A DNA stretch of 64,000 bases from Actinocatenispora sp963815125 (GTDB taxonomy: Bacteria; Actinomycetota; Actinomycetes; Mycobacteriales; Micromonosporaceae), in contig CAWFFM010000003.1 in assembly GCA_963815125.1 (NCBI GenBank), positions 992,001 to 1,056,000 on the forward strand. The letters are read 5' to 3'. Shown here in pieces: positions 1 to 8,151 of the stretch (position 1 is the stretch's first letter; each line of letters begins with the position of its first letter). The translations under genes were made by a program, and so were the position numbers. Under the pieces are notes generated by a model, which ran no database searches, was not told the DNA's origin, and saw only the letters and a list, made by a program, of their open reading frames with translations.

Positions 1-11
1 AGGAGATACCG

Positions 12-785
12 ATGTCCGCCCCTGCCAAGTTCGCCCGGGACACCTGGCTGGTGTTCCAGCGTTCCATGCTGCTGACGATGCGCAACCCGACCTGGATCAT
101 CGTCGGTCTGGCGCAGCCGCTGTACTACCTGCTGCTGTTCGCGCCGCTGTTGAAGAAGGTACGTGCGCCGGGAATGGCCGGCGGTGACGCAGCCTTCGCG
201 TTCTTCATCCCCGGACTGCTCGCCCAGCTCGCCCTGTTCGGCACGCTGTTCGTCGGCTTCGGCCTGATCGGTGAGTTGCGCGACGGCGTCATCGAACGGA
301 TGCGGGTCACCCCGGTCAGCCGGTTCGCACTGCTGCTCGGCCGGGCCCTGCGAGACGTGGTGACGCTGCTGGTACAGGCCGTCGTACTGGTGCTGCTGTC
401 CATCCCGTTCGGGTTGAACATCCAGTTCCTGCCGCTGCTGCTGACGCTGGCGCTGATGATCCTGCTCGCCGTGATGGGTGCGTCGGTGTCGTACGCCGCG
501 GCGCTGATCCTGAAGAGCGAGGATGCGCTGGCGCCGCTGGCCAACGGCATCGCGATGCCGATCCTGCTGCTGTCCGGGGTCTTCCTGCCGATGGCCGCGG
601 CACCCGGCTGGTTGCAGAACATTTCCCGGATCAACCCGCTGCGCTACGGGGTGGACGCGGCCCGCGATCTGTTCAGCGGCCACCTGAGCACCAACGCGGT
701 GTACGAGGCAGTGGTGATCCTGTCGGTCCTGACGGTCGCCGCGGTGATCTGGGCGGCCCGCCGGTTCGCCCGCAGCGTGGCCTGA
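12..785 (+). CDS. ABC-2 type transporter permease (DrrB-like)
   Basis: Integral membrane subunit of an ABC exporter of the daunorubicin-resistance (DrrB) type, 257 residues, the usual length. About six hydrophobic segments are visible (near 28-48, 62-88, 108-133, 137-165, 172-192, 228-248). The cytoplasmic stretch ELRDGVIERMRVTPVSR at 88-104 is the typical coupling region before the third helix. An AGGAGAT ribosome site at 1-7 fixes the ATG at 12. The gene starts at the window edge, so its ATPase partner is probably just upstream and outside the window. Family knowledge suggests export of a drug or lipid; the substrate cannot be told from sequence. Confidence 0.9.
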   Translation: MSAPAKFARDTWLVFQRSMLLTMRNPTWIIVGLAQPLYYLLLFAPLLKKVRAPGMAGGDAAFAFFIPGLLAQLALFGTLFVGFGLIGELRDGVIERMRVTPVSRFALLLGRALRDVVTLLVQAVVLVLLSIPFGLNIQFLPLLLTLALMILLAVMGASVSYAAALILKSEDALAPLANGIAMPILLLSGVFLPMAAAPGWLQNISRINPLRYGVDAARDLFSGHLSTNAVYEAVVILSVLTVAAVIWAARRFARSVA

Positions 786-820
786 CCGTCCGCCCGCTCG
801 ACCGCCTGCCCGCCGCACCC

Positions 821-858
821 GACGCCCGCCGGTACGCACCACCATGCCGGCGGGCGTC
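821..858 (+). terminator. hairpin terminator after the ABC permease
   Basis: Perfect 12-bp arms, GACGCCCGCCGG at 821-832 and CCGGCGGGCGTC at 847-858, with a 14-nt loop, 36 bp after the permease stop codon. There is no T tract, as is common in actinobacteria. Confidence 0.7.
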
Positions 859-981
859 GCGCTGGTCGTTTCTGCCAGATCAGGGCTCTACGTCGTCGGA
901 ACCTTGCGTCGGGTAGTTCTCTGTGTTTAGGTGCATCTACCGGGCATCCGGGTGATTGCGCCCAAACCGAGAGGGTTTCCG

Positions 982-3015
982 ATGCGCAGACTCCACCGAC
1001 TGGCCGCTGCGGCCATGCTGCTGCTGGCCGGCCCCACCGCCGGCATCGTCGGCGCCACCACCCTCGACGCCGCCCGACCCAGTGCCGCGTACGCGTGGGA
1101 GAACGGGCTGGCCCGGACCCCGCCGATGGGTTTCAACGACTGGAACTCGTTCGGCTGCAACGTCGACGAGCAGCTCATCGAACAGACCGCCGACCTGTTC
1201 GTCAGCAGCGGGCTGAAGGACGCCGGCTACGACTACGTCAACATCGACGACTGCTGGCTCACCCATCAGCGCGACGCCGGTGGCCATCTGGTGCCCGACC
1301 CGGTGAAGTTCCCCGACGGGATCTCCGGCACCGCCGACTACGTACACGGCAAGGGACTCAAGCTCGGCATCTACGAGGACGCCGGCACCGCCACGTGCGC
1401 CGGCTACCCGGGCAGCCTCGGCCACGAACGTACCGACGCGCAGGACTTCGCGGACTGGGGCGTCGACTATCTGAAGTACGACAACTGCAACAACGCCGGC
1501 CAGACCAGTCATGACCAGTACGTCGCGCGGTACACCGCGATGCGTGATGCGCTCGCCGCCACCGGACGCCCGATCGTGTACAGCATCTGCGAATGGGGCT
1601 CCAGTCAGCCGTGGACCTGGGCCGGGGACGTGGGCAATCTGTGGCGTACCACCGGTGACATCAACGACAGCTGGGGCAGCCTGAAGAGCATCATCCGCAA
1701 GAACATGCCGCTCTACGATGCCGCCGGACCGGGGCACTGGAACGACCCGGACATGCTGGAGGTCGGGCACGGTGACATGACCGACACCGAGTACCGCACC
1801 CACTTCGGCCTGTGGGCCATGATGGCCGCGCCGCTGCTGATCGGTTCGGACCTGCGCCAGGCCACCCCGGCCACCATGGACATCCTGCGCAACACCGAGG
1901 TCATCGCGCTCGACCAGGACACCCTGGGCCGCCAGGCCCGGCCGATCAGCGACTCCGACGGGCATGTGGTGTTCGCCAAGGCACTGTCCAATGGGGACGC
2001 TGCGGTGGCGCTGTACAACGAGACCGACAGCACGGCGACCATCGGCACCACCGCATCGGCCGCCGGCCTCGGCGACGCCGATGCCTACACCCTGCGCGAC
2101 GTCTGGCAGCACGCCACCACCGAGACCGCCGGTGACATCAGCGCCGCGGTACCCGCCCACGGCACGGTGATCTACCGGGTCTCCGCCGACCCGGGCTGGG
2201 CGAAGTACCCGCCGGCCACCGCGCTCGGTCTGGACACGCCGCCGGTGTACCCGGGCTCACCGGTCTCCGTGGTGCAACCCGGTCAGGACAACGCGCTGAG
2301 CACCACACTCACCGACGACGGCCGGGTGCCGGTACGCACCGCGTCGGTACGGCTCACCGCACCGGACGGCTGGCAGGTCAGCAACACCACGGCTGCCTCG
2401 GCGCCGGCGCTGGCCACCGGGCAGTCGCTGCGTACCGGTTGGCGGGTACGGCCACCGGCCGGTACCGCGGCGGGTTCGTACGCGCTGACCGTACGGTCGG
2501 ACTACCGTTGGGGCACAAGCCATCGGGCCGCCGGATCGACCACCGGAACCGTACTGGTCGCGGTCGCGCCACCGGCCGGCACGTCGTACGCCAGCGATCT
2601 GGACTGGATCTCGGCGACCAACGGCTGGGGGCCGGTGGAGCGCGACATGAGCAACGGAGAGACCGCCGCCGGCGACGGGCACACACTGACCATCAACGGC
2701 ACCACGTACGCCAAGGGTCTCGGCGCGCACGCGCCCGGTGAGATCAGCTACTACCTCGGCGGGACGTGCTCCAGCCTGACCACCGACGTCGGTGTGGACG
2801 ACGAGAAGACCGCGAAGTCACAGGTCACCTTCCAGATCTATGCCGATGACCGCAAGGTCGCCGACAGCGGGACGATGACCTTCGCCGACGACGCGCGGAC
2901 GTTGACCGCCGACCTGACCGGAGCGCACCTGGTCCGCCTGGTCATCGACCCGGACGGGTCCACCGACTCCGATCACGGCGACTGGGCCGGCATCCGGCTG
3001 ACCTGCGGAACCTGA
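982..3015 (+). CDS. Secreted alpha-galactosidase, GH27 with NEW3 and NPCBM domains
   Basis: Secreted glycoside hydrolase that removes terminal alpha-D-galactose (or a related sugar) from glycans, 677 residues from the ATG at 982, which follows a GAGAGGG ribosome site; an earlier GTG at 931 lacks one. Residues 1-36 form a signal peptide. The GH27 barrel follows: YDYVNIDDCW at 83-92, the nucleophile Asp167 in YLKYDNC, the acid/base Asp226 in WRTTGDI, and GHWNDPDML at 251-259. A NEW3-type beta domain lies near 430-530 and a C-terminal NPCBM carbohydrate-binding module near 540-677. Single gene, preceded by a terminator. Galactosidase versus arabinopyranosidase or N-acetylgalactosaminidase cannot be separated by eye. 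Confidence 0.93.
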   Translation: MRRLHRLAAAAMLLLAGPTAGIVGATTLDAARPSAAYAWENGLARTPPMGFNDWNSFGCNVDEQLIEQTADLFVSSGLKDAGYDYVNIDDCWLTHQRDAGGHLVPDPVKFPDGISGTADYVHGKGLKLGIYEDAGTATCAGYPGSLGHERTDAQDFADWGVDYLKYDNCNNAGQTSHDQYVARYTAMRDALAATGRPIVYSICEWGSSQPWTWAGDVGNLWRTTGDINDSWGSLKSIIRKNMPLYDAAGPGHWNDPDMLEVGHGDMTDTEYRTHFGLWAMMAAPLLIGSDLRQATPATMDILRNTEVIALDQDTLGRQARPISDSDGHVVFAKALSNGDAAVALYNETDSTATIGTTASAAGLGDADAYTLRDVWQHATTETAGDISAAVPAHGTVIYRVSADPGWAKYPPATALGLDTPPVYPGSPVSVVQPGQDNALSTTLTDDGRVPVRTASVRLTAPDGWQVSNTTAASAPALATGQSLRTGWRVRPPAGTAAGSYALTVRSDYRWGTSHRAAGSTTGTVLVAVAPPAGTSYASDLDWISATNGWGPVERDMSNGETAAGDGHTLTINGTTYAKGLGAHAPGEISYYLGGTCSSLTTDVGVDDEKTAKSQVTFQIYADDRKVADSGTMTFADDARTLTADLTGAHLVRLVIDPDGSTDSDHGDWAGIRLTCGT

Positions 3016-3024
3016 CGCCCGGAG

Positions 3025-3495
3025 TCACGCCGGTCGCGGTCGCCTCCACAGCAGGACCAGTGTCAGGATCCCGGCCAGGCAGGGAACCGTCCCGGCCCAG
3101 CCGAGTGCCGGAGGCAGTCCGGTGGCGCCGGAGGTGTCCCGGGTGAGCAGTCCGGTCAGCGCGACGCTCACGGCGAGTACGAACATCACGGTCGCGGCCG
3201 GGCGGGCCCACCGCTTGCCCGCCCGGACCACCCAGATCGTCGAGAGCCAGGCGAGGACACCGAGCGTCCCGACGACCGACGACAGGACCAGATAGGTGGT
3301 GACGGCCGCGTCGATGCGGGTCCGGCTGTACGTGGGATAGCCGGCGCGGATGTGGTCGGCCAGCAGTTGGGTGGTGGCACTGTCGAGGAACGGGTAGACC
3401 GCGGCGACGGCGGTCAGGGCCAGCCCGGTCCACATCACCGCCATGATCCCGCGGTGTCGCCGTGCCGGACGTGCTGCGGTCGTTTCTGTTGCCAT
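3025..3495 (-). CDS. Four-helix membrane protein of unknown function
   Basis: 156-residue protein with four hydrophobic segments (about 18-36, 67-90, 99-118, 130-150) and a basic N-terminus rich in Arg. No family recognised. Start ATG at 3495 is set by an AGGAGA ribosome site 9 nt upstream. It lies 49 bp downstream of the serine hydrolase gene on the same strand, so the two are probably co-transcribed and under the divergent TetR regulator. It could be a membrane partner of the hydrolase, but nothing in the sequence shows this. It runs convergently against the alpha-galactosidase with only 9 bp between the stops. Confidence 0.75.
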   Translation of the reverse strand: MATETTAARPARRHRGIMAVMWTGLALTAVAAVYPFLDSATTQLLADHIRAGYPTYSRTRIDAAVTTYLVLSSVVGTLGVLAWLSTIWVVRAGKRWARPAATVMFVLAVSVALTGLLTRDTSGATGLPPALGWAGTVPCLAGILTLVLLWRRPRPA

Positions 3496-3544
3496 CGTGA
3501 TTTTCTCCTGTCTTGGGACATCCTGCCGGCTCGTGCGAGAGCCG

Positions 3545-4693
3545 TCAGCCGTACATCGCCGTCCGGTAGAGCGCCGCCAGCGCCCCGTCGATCGGATGGG
3601 GCTGTGGCCGACCTGAAGGGTCGAGCCTGTTCCATCTCTGCAGGTTCACCGCGACGGCCAGCTGCCGCCTGCCGTCGGCGCGGGTCATGGCCAGCGCTCC
3701 GGCACCCCAGGCAGAGCCGCCATGGCCCCAGAACGTGTCCTGGCCGGGAGGATCCATCGGGTGCAGGCCGAGGCCGTACTGGATGGTCTTCCCCTCCTGG
3801 GAGATGACCGGGACGGTGCGTTGCATCTGTGTCAGCGACCACGGGCTGACGATCTCGCCGCCGAGCAGCAGGCCGAAGAAGCGGTTGAGGTCCGTGACGG
3901 TCGATACCAGCGAGGCCGCCGGCCCCACCCATGACATGTCGTAGACGCTGTAGTCGCGCGGCGGGTCGATCATGCCGAACCACGCCTCGTAGAGCTGCGG
4001 GTGTGGTCCGTCGACGTACGGTCCGGTGGGAAGTTCGGTGTCGCGCAGTCCGGCGCGTCCGATGACGTTGCGGCTGATGTACTGCTCGGCCGGAGCGCCG
4101 GTCACCTGCTCCAGGAGCTCTCCGAGGAGCAGGTAGTTGGTGTTGGAGTACACCCCCGGGGTGCTGCCCGGGGCGCCGGTGGCAGGTGCGGCCACCCCCA
4201 TCCCGATCAGTTCGCTCGCGCGGAACCGGGTGTGTCGGTGGTCGTCCAGACTCTGTGGCCGGGTGTCCGCGAGGGCGGGGAACGCGGCGAGGGAGGGGTA
4301 GGCGTAGGGGAGGTACTCGGCGAGGCCGCTGGTGTGGTCGAGCAACATCCGGACCGTGATCGCGTCACCGCGTTCTCCGGGAACGAGCTTCGGCAGGTAC
4401 CGGCCGATCGGCGCGTCGAGGCCGATCTGACCGCTCTCGACCTGCTGCAGGACCGCGGCGGCGGTGAAGGTCTTGGTGATGCTGCCGACGCGGTGCCGCA
4501 TGTCGGCGGTGACGGGGCGACCGGTGGCCACGTCGGCGGTCCCTGCGGCGCCGCGCCAGATCTGGTCGCCGTCGCGCACCTCGGCGAACAGTCCCGGGAT
4601 CCCGGCGCGGTGGACGTTCTCCATGGCGGCGGTCAGCTTCGTGGGATCCAGTGGGTCACCCACGACGGAGGTCCTTTCGTACGGCGTGCTCAT
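3545..4693 (-). CDS. Serine hydrolase, beta-lactamase/DD-peptidase fold
   Basis: 382-residue penicillin-binding-protein-like hydrolase of the class C beta-lactamase/D-alanyl-D-alanine carboxypeptidase fold. The active-site triad motifs are present: SITK with Ser71 and Lys74, YSN with Tyr182, and HGG near residue 330. No clear signal peptide, so it may act in the cytoplasm, for example on esters or D-amino-acid peptides. I chose ATG 4693 (MSTPYERTS); an in-frame start further upstream would run through the inverted repeats shared with the TetR gene. Divergent from the TetR regulator at 4765, with a 71-bp gap carrying nested palindromes, so it is the likely target of that repressor. The exact substrate is unknown. 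Confidence 0.87.
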   Translation of the reverse strand: MSTPYERTSVVGDPLDPTKLTAAMENVHRAGIPGLFAEVRDGDQIWRGAAGTADVATGRPVTADMRHRVGSITKTFTAAAVLQQVESGQIGLDAPIGRYLPKLVPGERGDAITVRMLLDHTSGLAEYLPYAYPSLAAFPALADTRPQSLDDHRHTRFRASELIGMGVAAPATGAPGSTPGVYSNTNYLLLGELLEQVTGAPAEQYISRNVIGRAGLRDTELPTGPYVDGPHPQLYEAWFGMIDPPRDYSVYDMSWVGPAASLVSTVTDLNRFFGLLLGGEIVSPWSLTQMQRTVPVISQEGKTIQYGLGLHPMDPPGQDTFWGHGGSAWGAGALAMTRADGRRQLAVAVNLQRWNRLDPSGRPQPHPIDGALAALYRTAMYG

Positions 4694-4701
4694 GCCTCCA
4701 T

Positions 4702-4734
4702 TATGCACGCGGTGCGTGCAACACCAAGTGCATA
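4702..4734. promoter_or_regulatory. Nested inverted repeats between serine hydrolase and TetR genes
   Basis: TGCACGC-GGT-GCGTGCA at 4704-4720 is a perfect 7-bp inverted repeat, nested within a second perfect pair, TATGCAC at 4702-4708 and GTGCATA at 4728-4734. It lies in the short divergent intergenic region, 9-41 nt upstream of the hydrolase ATG and 31 nt upstream of the TetR ATG. The position is that of a TetR operator controlling both genes; binding is inferred. Confidence 0.65.
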
Positions 4735-4764
4735 GGCTATGCTGCACCCGGCGAGAGGGGTGGG

Positions 4765-5421
4765 ATGGCAGGTCGAAGGCGCTGGTCGACCGGGGAGATC
4801 CTGGACGCGGCAGCCGAGTTGCTGCGCACGAGCGACGCCGAGTCGTTCAGCGTGCGCAAGCTCGCCGCGGTGCTCGGGACCGACTCCTCCAGCCTCTACC
4901 GGCACTTCCGCAGCAAGACCGAACTGCTGCGCGCGGTCGCCGACCAGATCCTGCTGGCCGCCATGGACGGCTACCACCCCCGGGGCGACTGGAAGCGGCG
5001 CATCACCGCCGTGGCCCTGCGCGTGCGGGAAGCCTTCGGTAAGCAACCCCAGCTCGCCGCGATCTGGGGGCGCTACGCGTCGAGCGGCACCGGTTCCCGG
5101 CTGGTCATGGAAGAGATGCTGCAGGCCCTACGCGCGTCCGGGTTGCCCGAGGAGGAGGTGCCGGTGCGCTACCACCGGACCGCGGTCCTCGTCGCCGCGC
5201 TGATCGCCTCCGAGGCCGCGCTCAGCACCATCGTCCCGGAAGAGCACGAACAGGGCATGGAACTGTTCCGCGTCGCCGTACTCGGCGCCGACCCCGAACG
5301 CTTCCCCGCTGTGGCGCACTTCGCCCGCGACATCCACCCTCTCGGCGCAGACCGCCGCGCCGCGTTCGACGACATCCTCGCCGCCCACCTCGCCCAGATC
5401 GAAGCAGCCATCCCGAGCTGA
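4765..5421 (+). CDS. TetR-family transcriptional regulator
   Basis: 218-residue one-domain repressor. The N-terminal helix-turn-helix is at about residues 8-55, with the recognition region VRKLAAVLGTDSSSLYRHF and the usual FRSKTELLRAV continuation. The C-terminal ligand-binding part is of the TetR_C type seen in TetR/AcrR proteins. Start ATG 4765 is preceded by GAGAGGGG at 4753-4760. Divergently transcribed from the serine hydrolase across nested palindromes, so autoregulation plus repression of the hydrolase and the membrane protein is the likely arrangement. The inducer is unknown. Ends 2 bp before the convergent acetyltransferase fragment. Confidence 0.9.
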   Translation: MAGRRRWSTGEILDAAAELLRTSDAESFSVRKLAAVLGTDSSSLYRHFRSKTELLRAVADQILLAAMDGYHPRGDWKRRITAVALRVREAFGKQPQLAAIWGRYASSGTGSRLVMEEMLQALRASGLPEEEVPVRYHRTAVLVAALIASEAALSTIVPEEHEQGMELFRVAVLGADPERFPAVAHFARDIHPLGADRRAAFDDILAAHLAQIEAAIPS

Positions 5422-5423
5422 CC

Positions 5424-5867
5424 TCAGCGTCGCATCAGTTCGCGCACCAGGATGTCGTAACCGGGTCCGTCGGTTCGGGCCCGGTGTCCGGCACGACGCC
5501 AGCCCCAGGCGCGGTACGCCGCCACAGCGTCTGCGGCGTCCGGTCGGACCGTCAGCATCGCGGCGTGCTCGTACCGGCCGTCGAGCAGTGCGTCATGCAG
5601 TGCACGTCCGACACCGTGCCGTCGCCATGGCTGGAGGACAGCGATCTCCATGATGGTGAACAGTTTCCCGGCACGGAGCGCCGTGGCCGGGAAACGTTCT
5701 GCGTACGGGGTGACGAGACGGTGCCAGCGTGGCATCTCGGCGGTCAGGGTGTAGCCGTACGCGAAGCCGACCGTGTCGCCGTCGACCTCGGCGGTGTCAG
5801 TGGCCGTACCAGTTCGTCGAACACGGGTGAGTCGGGGAAGGGCTGACGGTCGCCCAGTTTGCGCCAA
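5424..5867 (-). CDS. Truncated GNAT acetyltransferase, possible pseudogene
   Basis: The frame holds 147 residues, but the first 23 are an out-of-frame reading of the 3' end of the upstream acetyltransferase gene. From about residue 24 (near 5798) it reads as the second half of a GNAT domain: a beta strand GDTVGFAYGY, then the acetyl-CoA loop RRHGVGRALHDAL, then AAYRAWGWRRAG. It parallels its neighbour closely (HDALL, AYR-WGWR-), so the two are paralogues. About 60 N-terminal residues expected for the family are missing. It is best read as a tandem duplicate that lost its 5' half by deletion. It might still be translated, but its activity is doubtful. Confidence 0.55.
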   Translation of the reverse strand: MAQTGRPSALPRLTRVRRTGTATDTAEVDGDTVGFAYGYTLTAEMPRWHRLVTPYAERFPATALRAGKLFTIMEIAVLQPWRRHGVGRALHDALLDGRYEHAAMLTVRPDAADAVAAYRAWGWRRAGHRARTDGPGYDILVRELMRR

Positions 5868-6337
5868 CCCCAGGTCCGGTACGCGGCCTGCGCGGGGACA
5901 TTGTTCTTGCGTACCACCAGAGTCGCGAGCCGTTCCGGTCGATCGGCGAGCAGTGCGTCATGCATGGTCCGGCCGTGACCCTGGCGGTGATGGTCCGGAT
6001 GCACGGCCAGTTCCCGGAAGACGTAGACCGGTTCGTCGGTGCCGGGGGCGGCGAGCTCGGGCAGCGCGGTGCGCACCTCGGTCCAGAACGGCGCCGCGTT
6101 GTCGCGTGGGCTGCCGAAGGTGTAGGAGATGGCGGTCTCGCCGAGCCAACCGACCACCAGCGAGAAGTCCCGGCCGGGCGCGTACAGCTCGACGAAACGT
6201 TCCCAGAACCGGTCCGGGTGGTACCACGGGTCTTGCAGCTGCCCGTGGTTTGCTGCGGCGTAGACCGGAACCACCGCGTCGTACAGCTGTAACGCATCGG
6301 TGCTGGTGTGGCGGGTGACAGTGAGGGTGGTCGACAC
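5744..6337 (-). CDS. GNAT family N-acetyltransferase
   Basis: 197-residue acetyltransferase with a complete GNAT fold: the N-terminal part to about 60, the strand SLVVGWLGETAISYTFG, the strand VYVFRELAVHPDHH, the acetyl-CoA pyrophosphate loop RQGHGR at 119-124, and AAYRTWGWRKLGDR near 151-164. Acceptor unknown. The native domain should end near FDELVRPL (residue 180, about position 5798). The last 17 residues (Thr, Ser and Arg-rich) are an out-of-frame reading into the neighbouring acetyltransferase remnant, so the C-terminus was altered by the same deletion. Start ATG 6337. It is followed upstream by the XRE regulator gene, 16 bp away on the same strand. Confidence 0.82.
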   Translation of the reverse strand: MSTTLTVTRHTSTDALQLYDAVVPVYAAANHGQLQDPWYHPDRFWERFVELYAPGRDFSLVVGWLGETAISYTFGSPRDNAAPFWTEVRTALPELAAPGTDEPVYVFRELAVHPDHHRQGHGRTMHDALLADRPERLATLVVRKNNVPAQAAYRTWGWRKLGDRQPFPDSPVFDELVRPLTPPRSTATRSASRTATP

Positions 6338-6353
6338 GGATGCTCGCTTTCGG

Positions 6354-7697
6354 CTAGACCGAGGTGGGGGAGGTCAGGAATTCACGGAACTCCTGCACTG
6401 CGCTGCGCTGCCGGGACTGCACGGGAATCAGGTCCAGTACCTCGTGCCCGAGGGCGACGACCGGCCGGATCCGGTCTCCGGCCGCCAGGTCGTCGATGAT
6501 CCGGTGCGCATGCTGCGCGGCGTCGTCAATAGCTCCATTGTGGACCATGCACAGGGCACGCTGGAGTTCGATCTGTGCCGGGCCCCGGTGGTCGTTCGCT
6601 GCGTAGAGGGCGAGTGCCCGCGACTGCGCCTCGTCCGCCTGTCGCATCGCGCCGAGGTGAGAGTAGACGTAGCTCTCGGTGAACCGCAGGCAGTCCTCCG
6701 ACCAGCCGAAGATCGACGCTGACCGGGGGATGGTCTCGGCCGGTAGGTGGTCGTCGATGTCCCGTACCTCACGCAGCAGCGCTTCGGCCTCATCGGCGCG
6801 GCCAATTGCGGAGAGAGCCTGTGCGTGTCCGGATATCAGTCCTCGCACCGTGGCGGGTGGTGCGTCCTTGCTGAGTGAGGTGGCCTGTTCGGCAAAACGC
6901 AGGATGGTCGGAACTGGCCGCTGCTCGTACAGGGCGCGGATCACCTCACGGCCCCGGACCCAGGCGATGGTGGCCGGGTCGGCAGACTCGTCGGCCACCC
7001 GGCGGGCGCTGCGCCACCAGCGTTGTGCCTCGTGCAACTGTCCGAGGTTGGCGACGGCCATGGCCATGATCGCTGCCAGCATGGCGCCGGAGCGCTGAAG
7101 TTGCCGGACCGTGGCATCGTCCGGTCGACGCTGCATGGCGTACTGGATGGCCAGCACGTCGACCAGCAGGGCCGACACCAGCTCGGCAGCCGGGGTGGTC
7201 ATGTACCGGTAGCCGTACTCCTCGACGATCTCCTGCCACTCCTCGACCGCGGCGCCGGCGCGTTCCTCCGCCAGGGAGAGTGAGAGCCCGTGCCGGGCGG
7301 CTTCCAGTGTCAGTGCCGGTGCAGCCAGCCCGAGCCCGGTCAGACCGGTCAGGTTGAGCATGAACGTTCGTCTCTGCATGTCGTCGATGCCTCCTCGCCC
7401 AGCGGTCAGCAGGTCTCTGGCCAGATCGGTGTAGTGGTACGGGTCGTACGGCACCGACCGCCTGACCCGCAACTGCCGTGCCGCGTTCGCCTGCTCCAAC
7501 AAGGTGCTGAGCTCACCGCCGGTCTGAAGTGCGTCGTCGAGCTGCCCAGCGACGTCCGGGTGGGGCCGTCGGACGTCGTTCTCCAGATCCGAGATGAGCG
7601 ACTTGCCGTAGTGGGTGCGTGCTGCCAGCTCTCGAAGTGAGAGTCGACGGGTGGTCCGCCAACGTCGGAGTGCGCTGCTGAAAGTGTCACCGTCCAT
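6354..7697 (-). CDS. XRE-family regulator with long TPR-like domain
   Basis: 447-residue DNA-binding regulator. An N-terminal Cro/C1 helix-turn-helix spans about residues 5-60 (LSLRELAARTHYGKSLIS), followed by LENDVRRPHPDVAGQLDDAL. The remaining 370 residues are helical repeats with TPR character (for example AEALLREVRDIDDH and ALALYAANDH), the layout of actinobacterial regulators that sense a peptide or small ligand through the repeats. Start ATG 7697 has GGGGGAG just upstream; an upstream in-frame ATG at 7856 would run into the divergent gene. Divergent from the 90-residue protein at 7834, which may be a target or partner. It lacks the DUF5753 domain of the common Scr1-type pairs. Confidence 0.85.
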   Translation of the reverse strand: MDGDTFSSALRRWRTTRRLSLRELAARTHYGKSLISDLENDVRRPHPDVAGQLDDALQTGGELSTLLEQANAARQLRVRRSVPYDPYHYTDLARDLLTAGRGGIDDMQRRTFMLNLTGLTGLGLAAPALTLEAARHGLSLSLAEERAGAAVEEWQEIVEEYGYRYMTTPAAELVSALLVDVLAIQYAMQRRPDDATVRQLQRSGAMLAAIMAMAVANLGQLHEAQRWWRSARRVADESADPATIAWVRGREVIRALYEQRPVPTILRFAEQATSLSKDAPPATVRGLISGHAQALSAIGRADEAEALLREVRDIDDHLPAETIPRSASIFGWSEDCLRFTESYVYSHLGAMRQADEAQSRALALYAANDHRGPAQIELQRALCMVHNGAIDDAAQHAHRIIDDLAAGDRIRPVVALGHEVLDLIPVQSRQRSAVQEFREFLTSPTSV

Positions 7698-7833
7698 GCC
7701 AGCTCCCCCATCGTGTCCGCCGTCCGCGGACGCGTGTCGGACACTTCGCATCTGATTGCGCACTAAGTGTAGCTGCATTGTGAAGGGACGGATCCCCTCC
7801 ATGGGGGCCGATCTGGACAGAATGAGGTGTGAG

Positions 7834-8106
7834 ATGACGACGAAGATCGATACCACAGTGCCGATGCCGGCGGTGCCGCGGCAGTTTGCGCTGGTGCTCG
7901 ACGAGGACGACCCGGACTACGGCGAGTACGTCGCCGCCTGCCAGCCCGACAGCCGGGTGGTGTGGTGGGGTTGCATGGTGGACGGGCGTGCGTTGCTCTA
8001 CCGGTTCGGCGAGGACGGGACGCTGGACACCGCGCGCTCGCAGGATGCGGAGCTGGCCGAGGAACGCTGGAGCCAGCTCTATCCGGTGAAACTCACCTGG
8101 CTGTGA
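7834..8106 (+). CDS. Small Trp-rich acidic protein of unknown function
   Basis: 90 residues, acidic in the middle (VLDEDDPDYGEYV) with a tryptophan-rich core (VVWWGCMVDG and a final LTWL). No family recognised; it is not a DUF397 protein, the usual neighbour of XRE regulators in actinomycetes. Start ATG 7834 is behind GAGGTGTGAG. Divergently transcribed from the XRE-TPR regulator with a 136-bp gap, and followed by a bidirectional hairpin. The arrangement suggests a regulator-target or regulator-partner pair, which is inference only. Low-charge C-terminus, no signal peptide or membrane helix. Confidence 0.7.
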   Translation: MTTKIDTTVPMPAVPRQFALVLDEDDPDYGEYVAACQPDSRVVWWGCMVDGRALLYRFGEDGTLDTARSQDAELAEERWSQLYPVKLTWL

Positions 8107-8112
8107 CCGACA

Positions 8113-8149
8113 CTGCGGGCTGCGACGGCCCGGCCGCCGCAGCCCGCAG
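8113..8149. terminator. bidirectional hairpin between convergent genes
   Basis: Perfect 12-bp arms CTGCGGGCTGCG (8113-8124) and CGCAGCCCGCAG (8138-8149), lying exactly between the stops of the small unknown gene (+) and maf (-). Confidence 0.75.
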
Positions 8150-8151
8150 CG

